A stretch of 64,000 nt of DNA from Agelaius tricolor (Eukaryota > Chordata > Aves > Passeriformes > Icteridae): the NCBI GenBank assembly GCA_023055355.1, contig JALJCS010000035.1:1-64000 (forward strand), written 5' to 3'. The notes beneath the pieces were generated by a model, which saw only the letters and a program-made list of their open reading frames with translations, did no database searches and was not told the DNA's origin. Of this stretch, positions 1 to 12,733 are shown one piece after another. Position 1 is the stretch's first letter. Every line of letters starts with the position of its first letter. A program made the translations under genes and the position numbers.

Positions 1-141
1 ACTGCTCTGCCCTGCTCACCTCAGCACTGTGATCCAAAGTGAGACTTTGCTTTTAGGGGCCCTAAGGGGCCACTTCTTGGCTACCCTCACCTCCAGAGCC
101 AACTCAAAACCTCCCCCACCCCAGGAGTGCCGACCCAGCAC

Positions 142-427
142 CTCGCTTTCATCCCCTCTGTGGGTCGTGGCCCTCTACTTATCTCTCAGACATCTGGGGA
201 TGCCGGTCCGTGTCGGGTGCGAAGAAAGGCCGCCTCGCCGGCTGGGAAGTTGTGCTGTCGCTGGGCTGTTGTCTCTTAGACAGCTATATTAAAGAAAACC
301 AAACATCAACGCCTGACCTTGGCACCACATCGGCCAAAACCACACAAGTCTGCTACTCACCCTTCTCCTAAGAAGGCCTGGCACCTCCTAACCGTAACCC
401 TCTGCCACAGATGTAATGCATTTACAC
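142..427 (-). pseudogene. Unit a: internally deleted copy (last exon plus fused remnant)
   Basis: The last exon-like block lies at 142-283 and keeps a TATAG acceptor and a GAG/GTGCTG donor. Upstream on the minus strand, 361-427 begins with the acceptor of the first block (TTTCTTTCAG) but ends with the tail and donor of the fourth block (GAGAAGG/GTGAGT). Blocks 2 and 3 and most of 1 and 4 are missing, so a deletion of roughly 0.5 kb has fused two exons. The remnant is still bounded by an acceptor and a donor. No long reading frame crosses it, and I treat it as a broken copy. Confidence 0.55.
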
Positions 428-1328
428 CTGAAAGAAAGTTAGAACATATGTCAAACACATGCACGATAACTCAAAAGCTGCAAACACCTTAGGTCAACCT
501 AGGAATAGCATCTAGAGTCCAATTACAGCCCACATTACAACTTTCAACTCCCCGGGGCTTCTCCTATTACACCAGGCTATGCGGCAGGGCAGAGCAGCTC
601 CGGCACAAATGTGTGTGCAGACACCCGTGACACGGGACAGACAGGACGTGACAAACAATGGGCGCAAGACACGGACAGAAATCTCTAGGCAAGAAGGATG
701 ACTGCGAGGACTGAGAAGATGCCAAATGAGATGACCGAGGTAAGACAGACCGATGGCGAGCTGATAAGGCTCAGAGTGCCCTGGAGAAGGAAGATGCTAA
801 ACTGAATGTTTTAGTCCAAGAACTGCAAAGATGAATGCACAGGAGCCCTACGGTCAGAAGCCTCTACCTGGCCTCACATCCTTACAAGTCCTAATCCACC
901 ATAATAGAACCTTGCAGGGTGCAGCTGTCCATACAGCTCAGAACAAGACCTGAAAAGACATCTGACTGGATGTTTACAAAGAGTTGCAATTCTGATGCCT
1001 GTCTGAGCTCCCGAGTCAAAAGTTTTATGGCCTGGGTGCCGGGCCAAAGAAACGTGGAGATCGTGGCTGCTAAGAATACTGCCAAGGTTTCTGATAGGCC
1101 CCTCAAAGGGCTAAGATAAAAGACATGAGACACCCAAACAAGACATAATGCACGGTAGACAAGTGACACGATACACACCGGGACTGCTCTGCCCTGTGCA
1201 CCTCAGCACTGTGATCCAAAGTGAGACTTTGCTTTTAGGGGGCCTAAGGGGCCAATTCTTGGCTACTTTCATCTCCAGAGCCAACTCAAGACCTCCCCTC
1301 CCCGATCCCAGGAGTCCCAACCCAGCAC

Positions 1329-2091
1329 CTTGCTTTCATCCCCTCTGTGGGTCGGAGCCCTCTACTTATCTCTCGGACATCTGGGGATGCCGGTCTGTGT
1401 CGGGTGCGAAGAAAGGCCGCCTCGCTGGCTGGGAAGTTCCTGCTGGCACCGGGCTGGTGTCTCTTAGACAGCTATATTAAAAAAAACCAAACATCAGTGC
1501 CTGATCTTGGCAGCCCATCGGCCAAAACCCCACAAGTCTGCTACTCACCCTTCTCCTAAGAAGGCCCGGCTCCTCGGGTCGCACGCTTCGGGAACGCTCG
1601 GAGGCCAACGCCGTCGTCGTGGGGTACGCCTGGGTTAAGAAGACAGGAGGTGATGTGGCATTGCTGAAAACTGACTGGACCCTCGGTCCTCCTCCCTACT
1701 TCCCTGACTCACCGCAACTCCTCGGTGGTTCCTGACTGCTACCCGGAAGACAGGGCTCATCAGGGTGGAAAATTCGGTCCGTCGGCCGGGTGGGGATGGG
1801 AGCTTGGCGTGCTCCAAGTGGATTGCCTAAGGCACAAAAACGAGAATGGAGACTTAGACTTGCCCCCTTAGAATTCAGACCTCAGCAACAAGAAAGGCTA
1901 CTGCTCACCTTGCTCTCTTGAACTTGACTGCTGGGATCCAGCTATACTTCCTAAAAATCAAGACAAAAAACAGCGCTGTAATAGGGTCACACTTGACACT
2001 CCCCCTGCACAGACAAATGGTGACTGACCTGCTTGTGGGAACCCCCTCACCCAGGATGGGGGGCTCTGCCATGGATGCAATGCAACTGCAC
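1329..2091 (-). pseudogene. Unit b: five exon-like blocks with four mini-introns
   Basis: Minus-strand blocks bounded by AG acceptors and GT donors are 2029-2091 (63 nt), 1909-1950 (42), 1713-1826 (114), 1549-1629 (81) and 1329-1471 (143). The introns are 78, 82, 82-83 and 77 bp. The first four blocks are all multiples of three. One frame stays open through blocks 1-3 and most of block 4 before a TAG; the other two frames are stopped earlier. An ATG in good context (ATCCATGG) lies in block 1 but is in a frame that stops in block 3. The pattern suits a once-coding gene with phase-symmetric exons, now probably dead, or a spliced non-coding RNA. I do not recognise the product. Confidence 0.5.
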
Positions 2092-2979
2092 CTGAAAGAA
2101 AGTTAGAACATATGTCAAACACATGCACGATAACTCAAAAGCTACAAACACCTTAGGTCAATATAGGAATAGCATCTAGAGTCCAAGTACAGCCCACATT
2201 ACAACTTTCAACTCCCTGGGGCTTGTCCTATTACACCAGGCTATGTGGCAGGGCAGAGCAGCTCCGGCACAAATATGTGCAGACACCCGTGACACAGGTA
2301 AGACGGGACGTGACAAACAATGGGCACACGACACAGACAGAAATCTCTGGGCAAGAAGGATGACTGCAAGGACTGAGAAGATGCCAAATGAGATGACTGA
2401 GGTGAGACCGATGGTGAGCTGACGAGGCTCAGAAAACACTGAAGGAAGAAGATGCTAACTGAATGATTTATTCCAAGAACTGAAAAAATGGATGCCTGAG
2501 AATCATACAGCCAGAAGCCTCTACCTGCCCTCTCGGTCTTTCAAGTCCAAGTCTGCCTTAATGGATCCTGGCGGGACATAGCTGTCCATACAGCTCAGAC
2601 CAAGACCTGAAAAGACATCTGACCGGATGCTTCTAAAGAGACAAGAGAGTCTGATGCCTGTCTGAGCTCCTGAGTCGAAAGTTCTATGGCATTGGTGCCA
2701 GGCCAAGGAATGCAGAGATCACAGATGCTAACAATGATGCCAGGGTTTCTGACAGGCCCCTCCAAGGCCTAAGGTAAAAGACATGACATATGCAAACAAC
2801 ACATAATACACAAAAGACAAGTGACACGATACACACGGGGACTGCTCTGCCCTGCGCACCTCAGCACTGTGATGAAAAGTCAGGCTTTCCTTTTATGGGG
2901 CCTAAGGGGCCGCTTCATGGACACCCCCCACCTCCAAAGCGGACTCAAAAACCCCTCCCAGTAATTCCCAAACCTGCAC

Positions 2980-3782
2980 CCTGCTTTCATCCCCTCTGTG
3001 GGTCGTGGCCCTCTACTTATCTCTCACGCATCTGGGGATGCCGGTCTCGGGTGCGAAGAAAGGCCGCTTCGTCAGCTGGGAAGCTCCTGCTGGCACCGGG
3101 CTTTTGTCTCTGAGACAGCTGTATTAAAGAAAACCAAACATCAGTGCCCGATCTTGGTAGCCCATCGGCCAAAACCCCACAAGTCTGCTACTCACCGTGC
3201 TCCTAAGAACGCTCGGCTGCTCGGGCCGCACGCTTCAGGCACGCTCAGAGACCGAAGCCGTCGTCACAGGGGGTGTCTGGGTTAAGAGAGATGAGGTGAT
3301 TTGGCATGGCTGAAACCTGAGTGGACCCTCGCTCCCCCTCCCTACTTCCCCTACTCACCACAACTCCTTGGCAGCTGCTGAAGGCCACCTGGATGGCACC
3401 TTTAAATAGAAGAGTTCAGGGTTTCATCACCAGGTCCTGTAACGCATCCACAGGGCTCACACGTGCAGGGAACCCGGTGCATCGGCCGGCAGGTGACGGG
3501 GGCTTGGCAGGCTCCGAGTGGATTGCCTAAAGCACAAAAAAGAGAATGGAAGCTTAGAGCAGCACCAGAAACTGAGACTGGAGCAATAACAGCTACTTCT
3601 CTCCACTGCTCACCTTGACTGCTGGTATCCAGACTTAATTCCTAAAAAGAAAGACAAAGAACAGAGCTGTAACAGAGTCACCGCATACACTTCTGCTGCA
3701 GAGACAAATGGTGCCTCACCTGCTCGGGGGAAACCACTCACCCGGGATGGGGCCCTCTGGCATGGATTTAATCCATCTGAAT
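2980..3782 (-). pseudogene. Unit c: five exon-like blocks, frame broken
   Basis: Blocks homologous to unit b are 3720-3782 (63 nt), 3614-3641 (28), 3359-3526 (168), 3196-3276 (81) and 2980-3118. The introns are 78, 87, 82 and 77 bp and the splice dinucleotides are kept. Block 2 is shortened to 28 nt, which shifts the frame. Block 3 has a TGA after MKP where unit d reads through, and block 4 has a TGA in place of the CGA seen in units b and d. That is a CpG-type change. Splice sites have survived better than any reading frame. Confidence 0.5.
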
Positions 3783-4667
3783 CTGAAAAAAAAGTTAGGA
3801 CAAGAGTTAAACTGTTGCAGGATAACTTAAGAGCTCCAGATATCTTGTGTCCATCTACAAATCCCATCTAGAGTCCAACTACACCCCACATTACAAACTT
3901 CAAGTCCCCGCGACTTCTCCTATTGCACCGGGCTATGCGGCAGGGCAGAGCAGCTCCGGCACAAATATGTGCAGACACCCGTGACACGGGACAGGACGTG
4001 ACAAACAACGGGGACGCGAAACAGACAAAAATCTCCTGGCAAGGAAAATGGCTGCGAGGACTGAGAGAATGCAAAAGGAGATGACCGAGGTGAGACTGAT
4101 GGTGAGCTGATGAGGCTCAGAGAAACCTGGAGGAAGAAGATGCTAACTGAATGATTTATTCCAAGAACTGCAAAGATGGATGCCCAAGAATCATACAGCC
4201 AGAAGCCTCTACCTGCCCTCACGTTCTTTCGAGTCCTAGTCCGCCATAATGGATCCTGGCGAGGCATAGCTGTCCATACAGCTCAGAACAAGACCTGAAA
4301 AGACATCTGACCGGATGCTTCTAAAGAGACAAGAGAGTCTGATGCCTGTCTGAGCTCCTGAGTCGAAAGTTCCATGGCATTGATGCCAGGCCAAGGAATG
4401 CAGAGATCACAGATGCTAACAATGATGCCAGGGTTTCTGACAGGCCCCTCCAAGGCCTAAGGTAAAAGACATGACATATCTAAACACACATAATACACAA
4501 AAGACAAGTGACACGATACACACCGGGACTGCTCTGCCCTGCGCACCTCAGCACTGTGATGAAAAGTCAGGCTTTCCTTTTATGGGGCCTAAGGGTGTCC
4601 GCTTCATGGACACCCCCATCTCCAAAGGAGACTCAAAAACCCCTCCTGGTGGGTCCCTACCCTGCGC

Positions 4668-5511
4668 CCTGCTTTCATCCCCTCTGTGGGTTGTAGCCCT
4701 CTACTTATCTCTCGGACATCTGGGGATGCCGATCCTTGTCAGGTGCAAAAGAAGGCAGCGTCAACATCTGGGAAGTTCCTGCTGGCACTCTTGTTCAACA
4801 ACTTCCTGTTGTTTCTTAGTCAGCTACATGAAAGAAATCCAAATATCAATGCATGATCTCTGCAGCACACTGGCCAAAACCCAACAATTCTGCTACTCAC
4901 CGTTTTCCCAAGAATGCCTGGCTCCTGGGGCCGCACCCTTCGGCCGCGCTCCGAGGCTGATGCTGTTGTCACGGGGGTAAGCCTGGGTTAAAAGGAGACG
5001 AGGTCATGTTGCATTGCTGAAACCTGAGCGGACCCTCACTCCGCCTCCCTACTTCCCCGACTCACCGTGACTCCTCGGCTGGTGCCCAAGGCTATCCTGG
5101 TGACACCTTTAAACAGAAAAGGGAGAGGCTTCATCAACGAGTCCCGTGATTCTTCCGCAGGGCTCAGGAGAGCGGCACACCCGGTGCGTCGGCCGGTTGG
5201 TGACTGGGGCTCGGTGTACTCCGAGTGGATTGCCTAAAGCGCAGAAGCGGGAACAGATGCTTAGAGTTGCACCGGAAAGTGAGACTGGAGCAATAACAAC
5301 TGCTTCTGTACCCTACTCAATGCTCACCTTGCCCACCTCATCTTGACTGTTGATATCCAGCTTTACCTCCTAAAAAGGAAAAGAACAGTGCTGTAACAGA
5401 GTCACACTTGACACTCCCCCTGCAGAGCCAAACGGTGACTGACCTGCTCGGGGGAACCTCCTCACTCGGGATGGGTGGATGGATTTTGCCCTGGATTTTA
5501 TCCTTCTGCGT
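4668..5511 (-). pseudogene. Unit d: five exon-like blocks, longest open blocks
   Basis: Blocks are 5444-5511 (68 nt), 5328-5369 (42), 5066-5233 (168), 4901-4982 (82) and 4668-4823 (156); introns are 74, 94, 83 and 77 bp. In frame 0, blocks 2, 3 and 4 are all open (14, 56 and 27 codons). Block 3 includes the 18-codon stretch that unit b has lost. The first block is 68 nt, out of phase with unit b, and the fourth is one base longer, so no single frame runs through all five. The last block has a GC donor (GCAGG/GCGCAG). Its frame starts with a Gln/Glu-rich stretch (KKQQEVVEQECQQE) before a stop. Confidence 0.5.
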
Positions 5512-5848
5512 CTGAAAGAAAGTGAGGACAAAAGTCAAAGGGCTGCAGGATAACTTCACAGCTCCAAAAATCTCCTGTCTATCTAGGAATATCATCTAGA
5601 GTCTGGCAACACCCCACAAACTGCAAGTCCCTGGGACTTGTCCTCTTGCAGCAGGCTATGCGGCAGGGCAGGGCAGGGCAGCTCCGGCACAAATATGTGC
5701 GGACACCTGTGACACAGAACGTGACAAACAGGGGGATAACAAACACAACACATTATGCTTGTGGTGAGGGTCTCGAGGGGAAAAGGCAAAAGGGACCCCA
5801 AAGACACACTAGGTAACACGGTACACCGGACAACACACCGTGGACCGG

Positions 5849-6619
5849 AACTGTTCTGCGCTGCCTGCCTGAAAGCTGCCATCAAAAGTAGAACCTCTCC
5901 CTTTAGCTGTCCTAAGAGGCCCCTTGGAGAAGATTGCTTTTCCCTCTGCTAATTTTTAAATCTGTCCCAGGAACTCCCAACCCCCTACTCTCCAATCTCC
6001 AGGCCATGGCCCTGACTTATCTTTTGGATGATCGGTGATGTGGATCCACGTGGCACCTGAAATGAGTCTGCCTCAGAGGGCCCCGTGATTGCCTGTTAGC
6101 CTCTCGGTCAGCTACAATAAAGAAAAACAAAACCAAAGTATAACTACAGAGTTATGTGGGCCAAATCCCAGCAAGTCAGCTACTTGCCCTCTCCTGAGTG
6201 TGCCTGGCTCCTTCAGGCTCCAGCTTCATCCTGATTTCAAGGCTGTGGCCATTATTATGAGTGGCACCTGGGTTAGAGAAAGGTAAAGTGAAATAGCATT
6301 CCTGTGAGCGCAGTGGATGACCTTTTGTGCTGTAAGACGTGTGAATGCCTCTGCTAGGCTTCTGAAAAGCCTTGGGGTGGGGGGGCCTCAAATAAACACC
6401 CTTTCTCACCCTGCTGCCTTCAAAACCACCCCCCCCAACAATAACTCCTAACTGGATACCTGCTCAGCCTCCCTCTCCTAGTCACAATCCTCAACTCACC
6501 TGAAGCCTCAATCTCAAACATCATCTTTGACACTGGGCAGATCCCTCTTGTGACAGGATGAATCTGCTGAAAAGTGTTGTAGTTGACACAACCTGGAGCC
6601 TCTGGAAGCTGTGCTCTTC
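5849..6619 (-). pseudogene. Unit e: diverged 5' unit with a 120-nt upstream exon-like block
   Basis: This is the unit nearest the promoter on the minus strand. A 120-nt block (6500-6619) follows a T-rich acceptor (TTTTTTTTTAG) and ends at GCTTCAG/GTGAGT. One frame is open for all 40 codons. A second block, 6188-6267, aligns with block 4 of the other units and ends in a GC donor (GAGAGG/GCAAGT). A diverged block 5 starts at 6111. The 120-nt block has a counterpart at 35266-35387 in the second locus but none in units a-d, so it looks like a 5' exon present once per locus. Confidence 0.45.
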
Positions 6620-6900
6620 CTAAAAAAAAATACAAAACAAAATAAGAACAAAACCAGAAATTACAAATGCACTTTACTACCCCTAAACACAAAACCCAAA
6701 ATTGTGAACTTAAATACTCCCTGTATTCTATGCTGTTTTCTTCACAGTATCTTCAAAGTCTCTGTTGCTTTAGGTACCCAGAAACACCTACTGAAAACAA
6801 GCTGAGAGAAGCTGAAAGAGCCTCTTGACTGAAATGAGAAGAGAGCTCTTATCCTAGCACATCCCAGAGAGGGAATGAACCCCCTCAGCAAAAGCTGGGG

Positions 6901-6983
6901 TTAATATACCCCTGATGGTGCCCGCCTCTCGTTCCCATGGCACCCAGGAAAAGGGAGGGGGCTGATCCCACCGGGCATAAAAG
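6901..6983. promoter_or_regulatory. Divergent TATA/TATA promoter, locus 1
   Basis: A minus-strand TATA box (TATATTAA, 6901-6908) and a plus-strand TATA-like box (CATAAAAG, 6976-6983) face away from each other with 67 bp between them. A G-rich GGGAGGGGG element lies just upstream of the plus box. The same arrangement with the same 67-bp gap recurs at 35677-35759, where the plus box is a perfect TATAAAAG. The minus box points at the mini-intron exon family, the plus box at the exon ending at 7126. Confidence 0.6.
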
Positions 6984-7005
6984 CCCTCAGAGAAGCTACA
7001 GCTGT

Positions 7006-7126
7006 TCGGCTCCTCTGACTCAAATTCAAGGGGAGCAAAGGGCTTGTTGTAGAAGAAAACTCTTTAGAAAAATAACAGCACTTTCTTTTTTGCAACAACT
7101 ACTCGGAGTAAAAGGGCAGAAAACTG
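7006..7126 (+). other. Predicted non-coding exon 1 of the plus-strand gene, locus 1
   Basis: It starts about 25-30 bp after the plus TATA box and ends at a strong donor (AACTG/GTAAGA, GT at 7127). It is nearly identical to 35783-35902 in locus 2. There is no convincing initiator ATG followed by a long frame, so it is taken as 5' UTR. The transcription start is inferred from the TATA spacing only. Confidence 0.45.
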
Positions 7127-8367
7127 GTAAGAAATATAACTTTCTGTTTAGGCAGCATAACTAGATAAATTGGGTAATTTGCTGTTAGCTTACTTATAAT
7201 TATTCCTTAGTGGCTCCTAAGTAGTACTTCACGTCTGACTGAGCTGGGTAGAGAAGAATGCTTATGATATGAATAGTCTAAGTCTCCTTGGGACCTCTAA
7301 TTAGGCCTGCCTACATTATAAGTAAAAATAAGAAAAATAAAAGCTTCCCAGGCAGTGTAAGGGTTAAGTGCATGCTAGGCTCACCCTGCTCTGAGGTACT
7401 TGATCCTACGGCACAGAAAGAAGGGCCCTGAAATGTAGTTTTAAACCCTTAAAATGCTGAAAAAGGCAGAGCTTCCTTCCAGTGCACACCTTAAACAGAG
7501 GAAACGGGGCAGCTACCTCTACTGAAACTAATACAATGGCAAATAAATAGCTTCTGCCCTTTAATTTATTCTCCTTAAGTACTGGGAAAAGAGCGGTTTT
7601 CATCACTTTAAATCTCTCCAGTGATGAAAAAAGAGGGATTTTTCCCTCAGTTCAAACTCTTATGGAGGGATAGCTGGGCTTCTCCCTCAATTGAGGCATC
7701 AGGACAACAAAAAGGGGCCGGCTACCCTTAATTCAAGCCCATAAGAAACCTTTTCAATATTTTCCCCTTCTACTTAAACTGGAAAATAATAGAAAATGAG
7801 GACTCCCTGTCAATTAACACCCCTAACAGCATAGAAAAGGCAGGGATTCTTTCAACTGAGACCATTAAAATTGCAGGGGAAGCAGAGTCCCTCCCAGTTT
7901 GAACACAAAAAATAAAGGAAAAGGAAGCTTTTTGCCTTTTTTCTAAACCCTTTTTCTCCTAATAACCCCTCTCCTTTCTGGGAGTGCTGTGGAGGGTCTG
8001 GGGGCTCTGGGGAGGGACTGACACAGTAAAAGGGGAAAGTTGAAAGCCCTCTCCTGGAACCCCAAATGCTGCCTGCCCTGCTCAGATGCTGCCCCTTGGC
8101 AAAAGGGCTCTTCCCTTGGCATTTTCTCAAAGTGATGCTCCGTGCCCGGGTGGGTCCGGCTGCTCCCTAGTCCGTGCTGGATGCTCCGACCGTAGTTCCT
8201 GGAGGGACCCTTGGGATGCCCCCGTTAGCCCCTCTGAACTAGCGGCTCCCTGTGCGGGTGTGCCTGGGTAACCCTCTGAAAGCAGCTGGGCACACGGGGG
8301 GCTGCTAGACCTTGGAGTGGGCTTGAGGTGAAGAAAGGTCCTGTGAGGAGCTCCTTCCCCTGCACAG
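7127..8367 (+). other. Intron of the plus-strand gene, locus 1
   Basis: This 1.24-kb stretch runs from the GTAAGA donor to a pyrimidine-rich acceptor (CTCCTTCCCCTGCACAG, ending at 8367). No exon or gene is evident inside. It aligns to locus 2 except for about 450 bp (roughly 7675-8125), which locus 2 has replaced with an inverted module array. Confidence 0.4.
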
Positions 8368-8389
8368 CCCTTCGTCTGCCCCTTAAACC

Positions 8390-8719
8390 ATGGGCTGCCA
8401 GACTTCCCTTTCTAAGGAAATTAACCGTCTTTCCTCTCTGTGTGCCCCGGACCGTGGCTGCCGACACCGAGAACTCTTGCCGCCCTTGGAGTGCCACGTG
8501 CCTCCTGCGAACGGACGTCGATGCGCAGCGGGGCTGAGTTTGGCTTTATGGGGAAGAGGGCCAGCGCAGGATTTGCTCCTGCAGGAGCAAAGCTGCCCCT
8601 GCCGAGAACTCAGGCTGCCCTGGCAGTGCCGAGCACCTCCTGCAAACTGGTGTTGGGAGACGCGGGGGGTGAGTTTTTCTGTGCAGAAGTTCTCCCAGAC
8701 CAAAGCTGAGAGCATCTAA
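8390..8719 (+). CDS. 109-aa Cys-rich repeat protein (unrecognised), single coding exon
   Basis: An ATG in strong context (AAACCATGG) lies 22 bp after a good acceptor and opens a 109-codon frame. There are nine cysteines (residues 3, 18, 24, 35, 45, 69, 71, 80, 88). Two internal modules share an REL..P..C..PPAN pattern, starting at residues 27 and 72. The N-terminus is conserved with the second copy at 37547: MGCQ, LSKE and LSSLCA match. The PPAN...G.GPA part matches the reading frame of the 36.5-37.3-kb array. A TATA box, non-coding exon 1 and single coding exon resemble bird epidermal-differentiation genes. That is inference from architecture only; the protein matches no family I know. Whether it is expressed is unknown. 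Confidence 0.45.
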   Translation: MGCQTSLSKEINRLSSLCAPDRGCRHRELLPPLECHVPPANGRRCAAGLSLALWGRGPAQDLLLQEQSCPCRELRLPWQCRAPPANWCWETRGVSFSVQKFSQTKAESI

Positions 8720-8985
8720 CCCTAACCACAACAACTTAGCTGGGTCTAAAACTTACAACCTTCGGACTGGCAGCGTGGGACCCAACCCGCTGTGCCACTG
8801 TTGGCCCCTTTCTAAAGCATTCCACTGCAGTCCCAAAACTCTGCCTTTTTGGAGGGTGTTTTCTCTGACCCTGACCATAATCTTCCAAATATGCCAAAGA
8901 CTCATAAAATGGCTTTGAAAAAGCCCCAACAATACCCTAAGTAGTCCCAGAAAAGTCCCTTCCAAAATCCCCTAAATACCTTTAA

Positions 8986-10960
<1,975 letters not shown>

Positions 10961-10964
10961 GGAG

Positions 10965-11210
10965 GTGAGTGTTAGGAGGAAGCGTAACTCCGTAACTCCA
11001 AGACCCAGTCTGCAGCCAACGAGAACTCTGAGTGACCTGGGAGCGGTGAACGTCTTTGGCAAACTGATGTAAGGAAACTGGGGTGATGAGTTTTGTTTCC
11101 CGTGGAAAAGGGATGGCATCTCTGTCCGTGGGCCTGCACCCTGCCCAGGACCTTTGATCTCGAGTGGGCTGCCACCTCCTAAAATTCCAAACATCGCAGG
11201 TGAGACAGGG
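10965..11210 (+). pseudogene. Relic of the Cys-rich coding module
   Basis: The stretch around 11058-11180 matches the module of the plus-strand ORF and of the 37.7-37.96-kb copy: GGCAAACTGATGTAAGG, a GTTTTGTTTCC stretch, then CTGCACCCTGCCCAGG and CCTAAAATTCCAAAC. The equivalent frame is broken by stops, including a TGA right after the Ala-Asn of the PPAN site. It shows that the coding exon was copied into the satellite region. Confidence 0.5.
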
Positions 11211-11530
11211 GGTTGCAAATTTTACTCGGGGTAGAAACCAATTTTGGATTTAGCTGAAGTCTGCTGGTGAAACTTGTGTAGTCTGTTAATTGGTGTGCTT
11301 GCAAAAAGGCCTGCGGAGAGAACAAGTTCGAGGCTACTGTTGGAAAAAGTGAATCTGGGTTACGAGCGAGTGCACGGCCTCGTCCCTGTGTGAGTAAAAG
11401 TTTGAGGTTTTGCTGGCAGTGTCACCAAGTGCTGAGGGGTCCCCTGGTCGATAGGGCAACTCGGGAGGGTTTGCTTCAGGCTTTGCTTGTGAAAGGTGTG
11501 AGAAAAGCAAGCATCTCTGAAGCAGATGAG
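11211..11530. other. No feature seen
   Basis: Moderate-GC sequence with no supported exon, repeat or LTR. Confidence 0.4.
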
Positions 11531-11532
11531 TC

Positions 11533-11618
11533 CCCTCTTGCCTGTTGAAGTGTTGGATAAATCAAACATAAACCTCAAGGTCCCTTCCCACCCAAACCAT
11601 TCTGTGATTCTTTGCCCT
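11533..11618 (+). mobile_element. CR1 LINE 3' tail fragment
   Basis: The string CCTTCCCACCCAAACCATTC followed by TGTGATTCTTT is the diagnostic 3' end of bird CR1 retrotransposons. Only about 85 bp of the tail remain, with no coding capacity. Confidence 0.6.
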
Positions 11619-11799
11619 GGAGGCAAGGGTGCATCTGTCACCACACTTCTCTTCACAGAGAAAAGCAAGGCACAATTCTTCCCAAGAATATTTCTGGGAT
11701 TCACATTCTCTGAACCTCAGAGGAAGGAAAAACAATTCTTATCTCATTTGCTGTGCCTGTGTTTGTGCCAAAGTAGAATGCAACGTGGAGATTGTTCAC

Positions 11800-12060
11800 C
11801 CAAAGTGATGGTGTTTTGTTTCCTTGGCCTGTCAGGGCCAAGTGTGTGTGTGTGTCGGGTCTGTTGGGTGACAGTAACGAGTAGTGTGTGGTGTGTGCAG
11901 GGTTGAGTACTTGGCAGATTCAGTTTAGATGTAATGTAATATAGTATAATAAAGTAATTAGTCTTCTGATAAGGAGAATGCAGATTGGACATATTTGCAC
12001 ATATGATATTAAAGGACACATGAACCACCTTTCTGTGAGACAAAGACACAAGACTTGGCC
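11800..12060 (+). mobile_element. LTR-like fragment with AATAAA
   Basis: A GT-rich stretch, then TAATGTAATATAGTATAATAAAGTAATTA with an AATAAA at 11948-11953, resembles the U3/R end of a passerine ERVL-type LTR. The ends and target-site duplication are not clear. It could instead be ordinary AT-rich sequence. Confidence 0.35.
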
Positions 12061-12733
12061 CATCCCTAACTTAGGACACAGCTAAAAAATAATATATAAT
12101 TTTTAATCTATTTTTGAATAACTCTAAAACTAATGGAAGATGATATAGCTATTTTATCTGGCAAGCTTCCGTGCAAAGTTTCCTGCTGATTCTGGCTTAG
12201 ACGGATGGAGATTTGGGAGGAGGGGGAAGAACAAAGTGCCACGGGGCTTTATTGGATGAGCCTTGAAAGGTTTCTGCAAGCTTCTATTGCAAGGTTGATG
12301 AACCTTGTGTTTGTTAACTTCAGTTTTGCTCAGTGTTTTAACCCTGCTTTATCTCCTGTGGTCCAGATGACACATTTACACATCGTTAGAAAATTCAGTG
12401 GGATGCTCTTCAAACATGTGACTTTGCTCCACTGAGGGCAGAAACTTGATGGTTTTACCTCAATCTATGGTTTTTCAATATTGCTATAGAAAGTGCTTTT
12501 CTGTGAAATGTCTACTTTGGTTAGATCATGCAAATTGAGTGGTGGCTACTTCTATAAGTTGAAGAGTAAGAATAACTCAGGAATGTTTCATCATTTGTCT
12601 CTGCACTGGTCAGAAATGGTAATTTGAACTCCAATCTGTAGAAATTTAGCAAAAGAAGTTGGACACTCGGAGGATAAAAATAGAAAAAAATACTTTGGAA
12701 GGATTTTTCCTTGCTAGTGAGTGAGTTTCTAGC
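12061..12733. other. No feature seen
   Basis: AT-rich sequence without a recognised gene or repeat; the short open frames here look like chance. Confidence 0.4.

Larger units (their letters stand above)
1..6640 (-). repeat. Direct tandem array of 1.2-1.7-kb exon-bearing units (units a-e)
   Basis: The anchor ACTGCTCTGCCCTG recurs at 1, 1183, 2841 and 4528, with a diverged form near 5849. Unit lengths are therefore about 1182, 1658, 1687 and 1321 bp, plus a partial fifth unit. All units have the same orientation, and the array probably continues left of the window. On the minus strand the same splice-site-flanked blocks recur in the same order. Units b, c and d are the most complete; a is internally deleted and e is the most diverged. 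Similarity runs through both exon-like and intron-like parts, so this is segmental tandem duplication rather than retroposition. The product is not recognised. Confidence 0.85.

Noticed and set aside
4300..4470. Possible C/D-box snoRNA in the tandem units (TGATG... and CTGA words)
   Set aside because: The boxes do not form a consistent C/D pair with a terminal stem, and spacing differs among units.
8755..8810. tRNA-like string around CCTTCGGACTGGCAG and GGGACCCAACCCGC
   Set aside because: It does not fold into a cloverleaf with an anticodon arm in either orientation; box A and box B are not both present.
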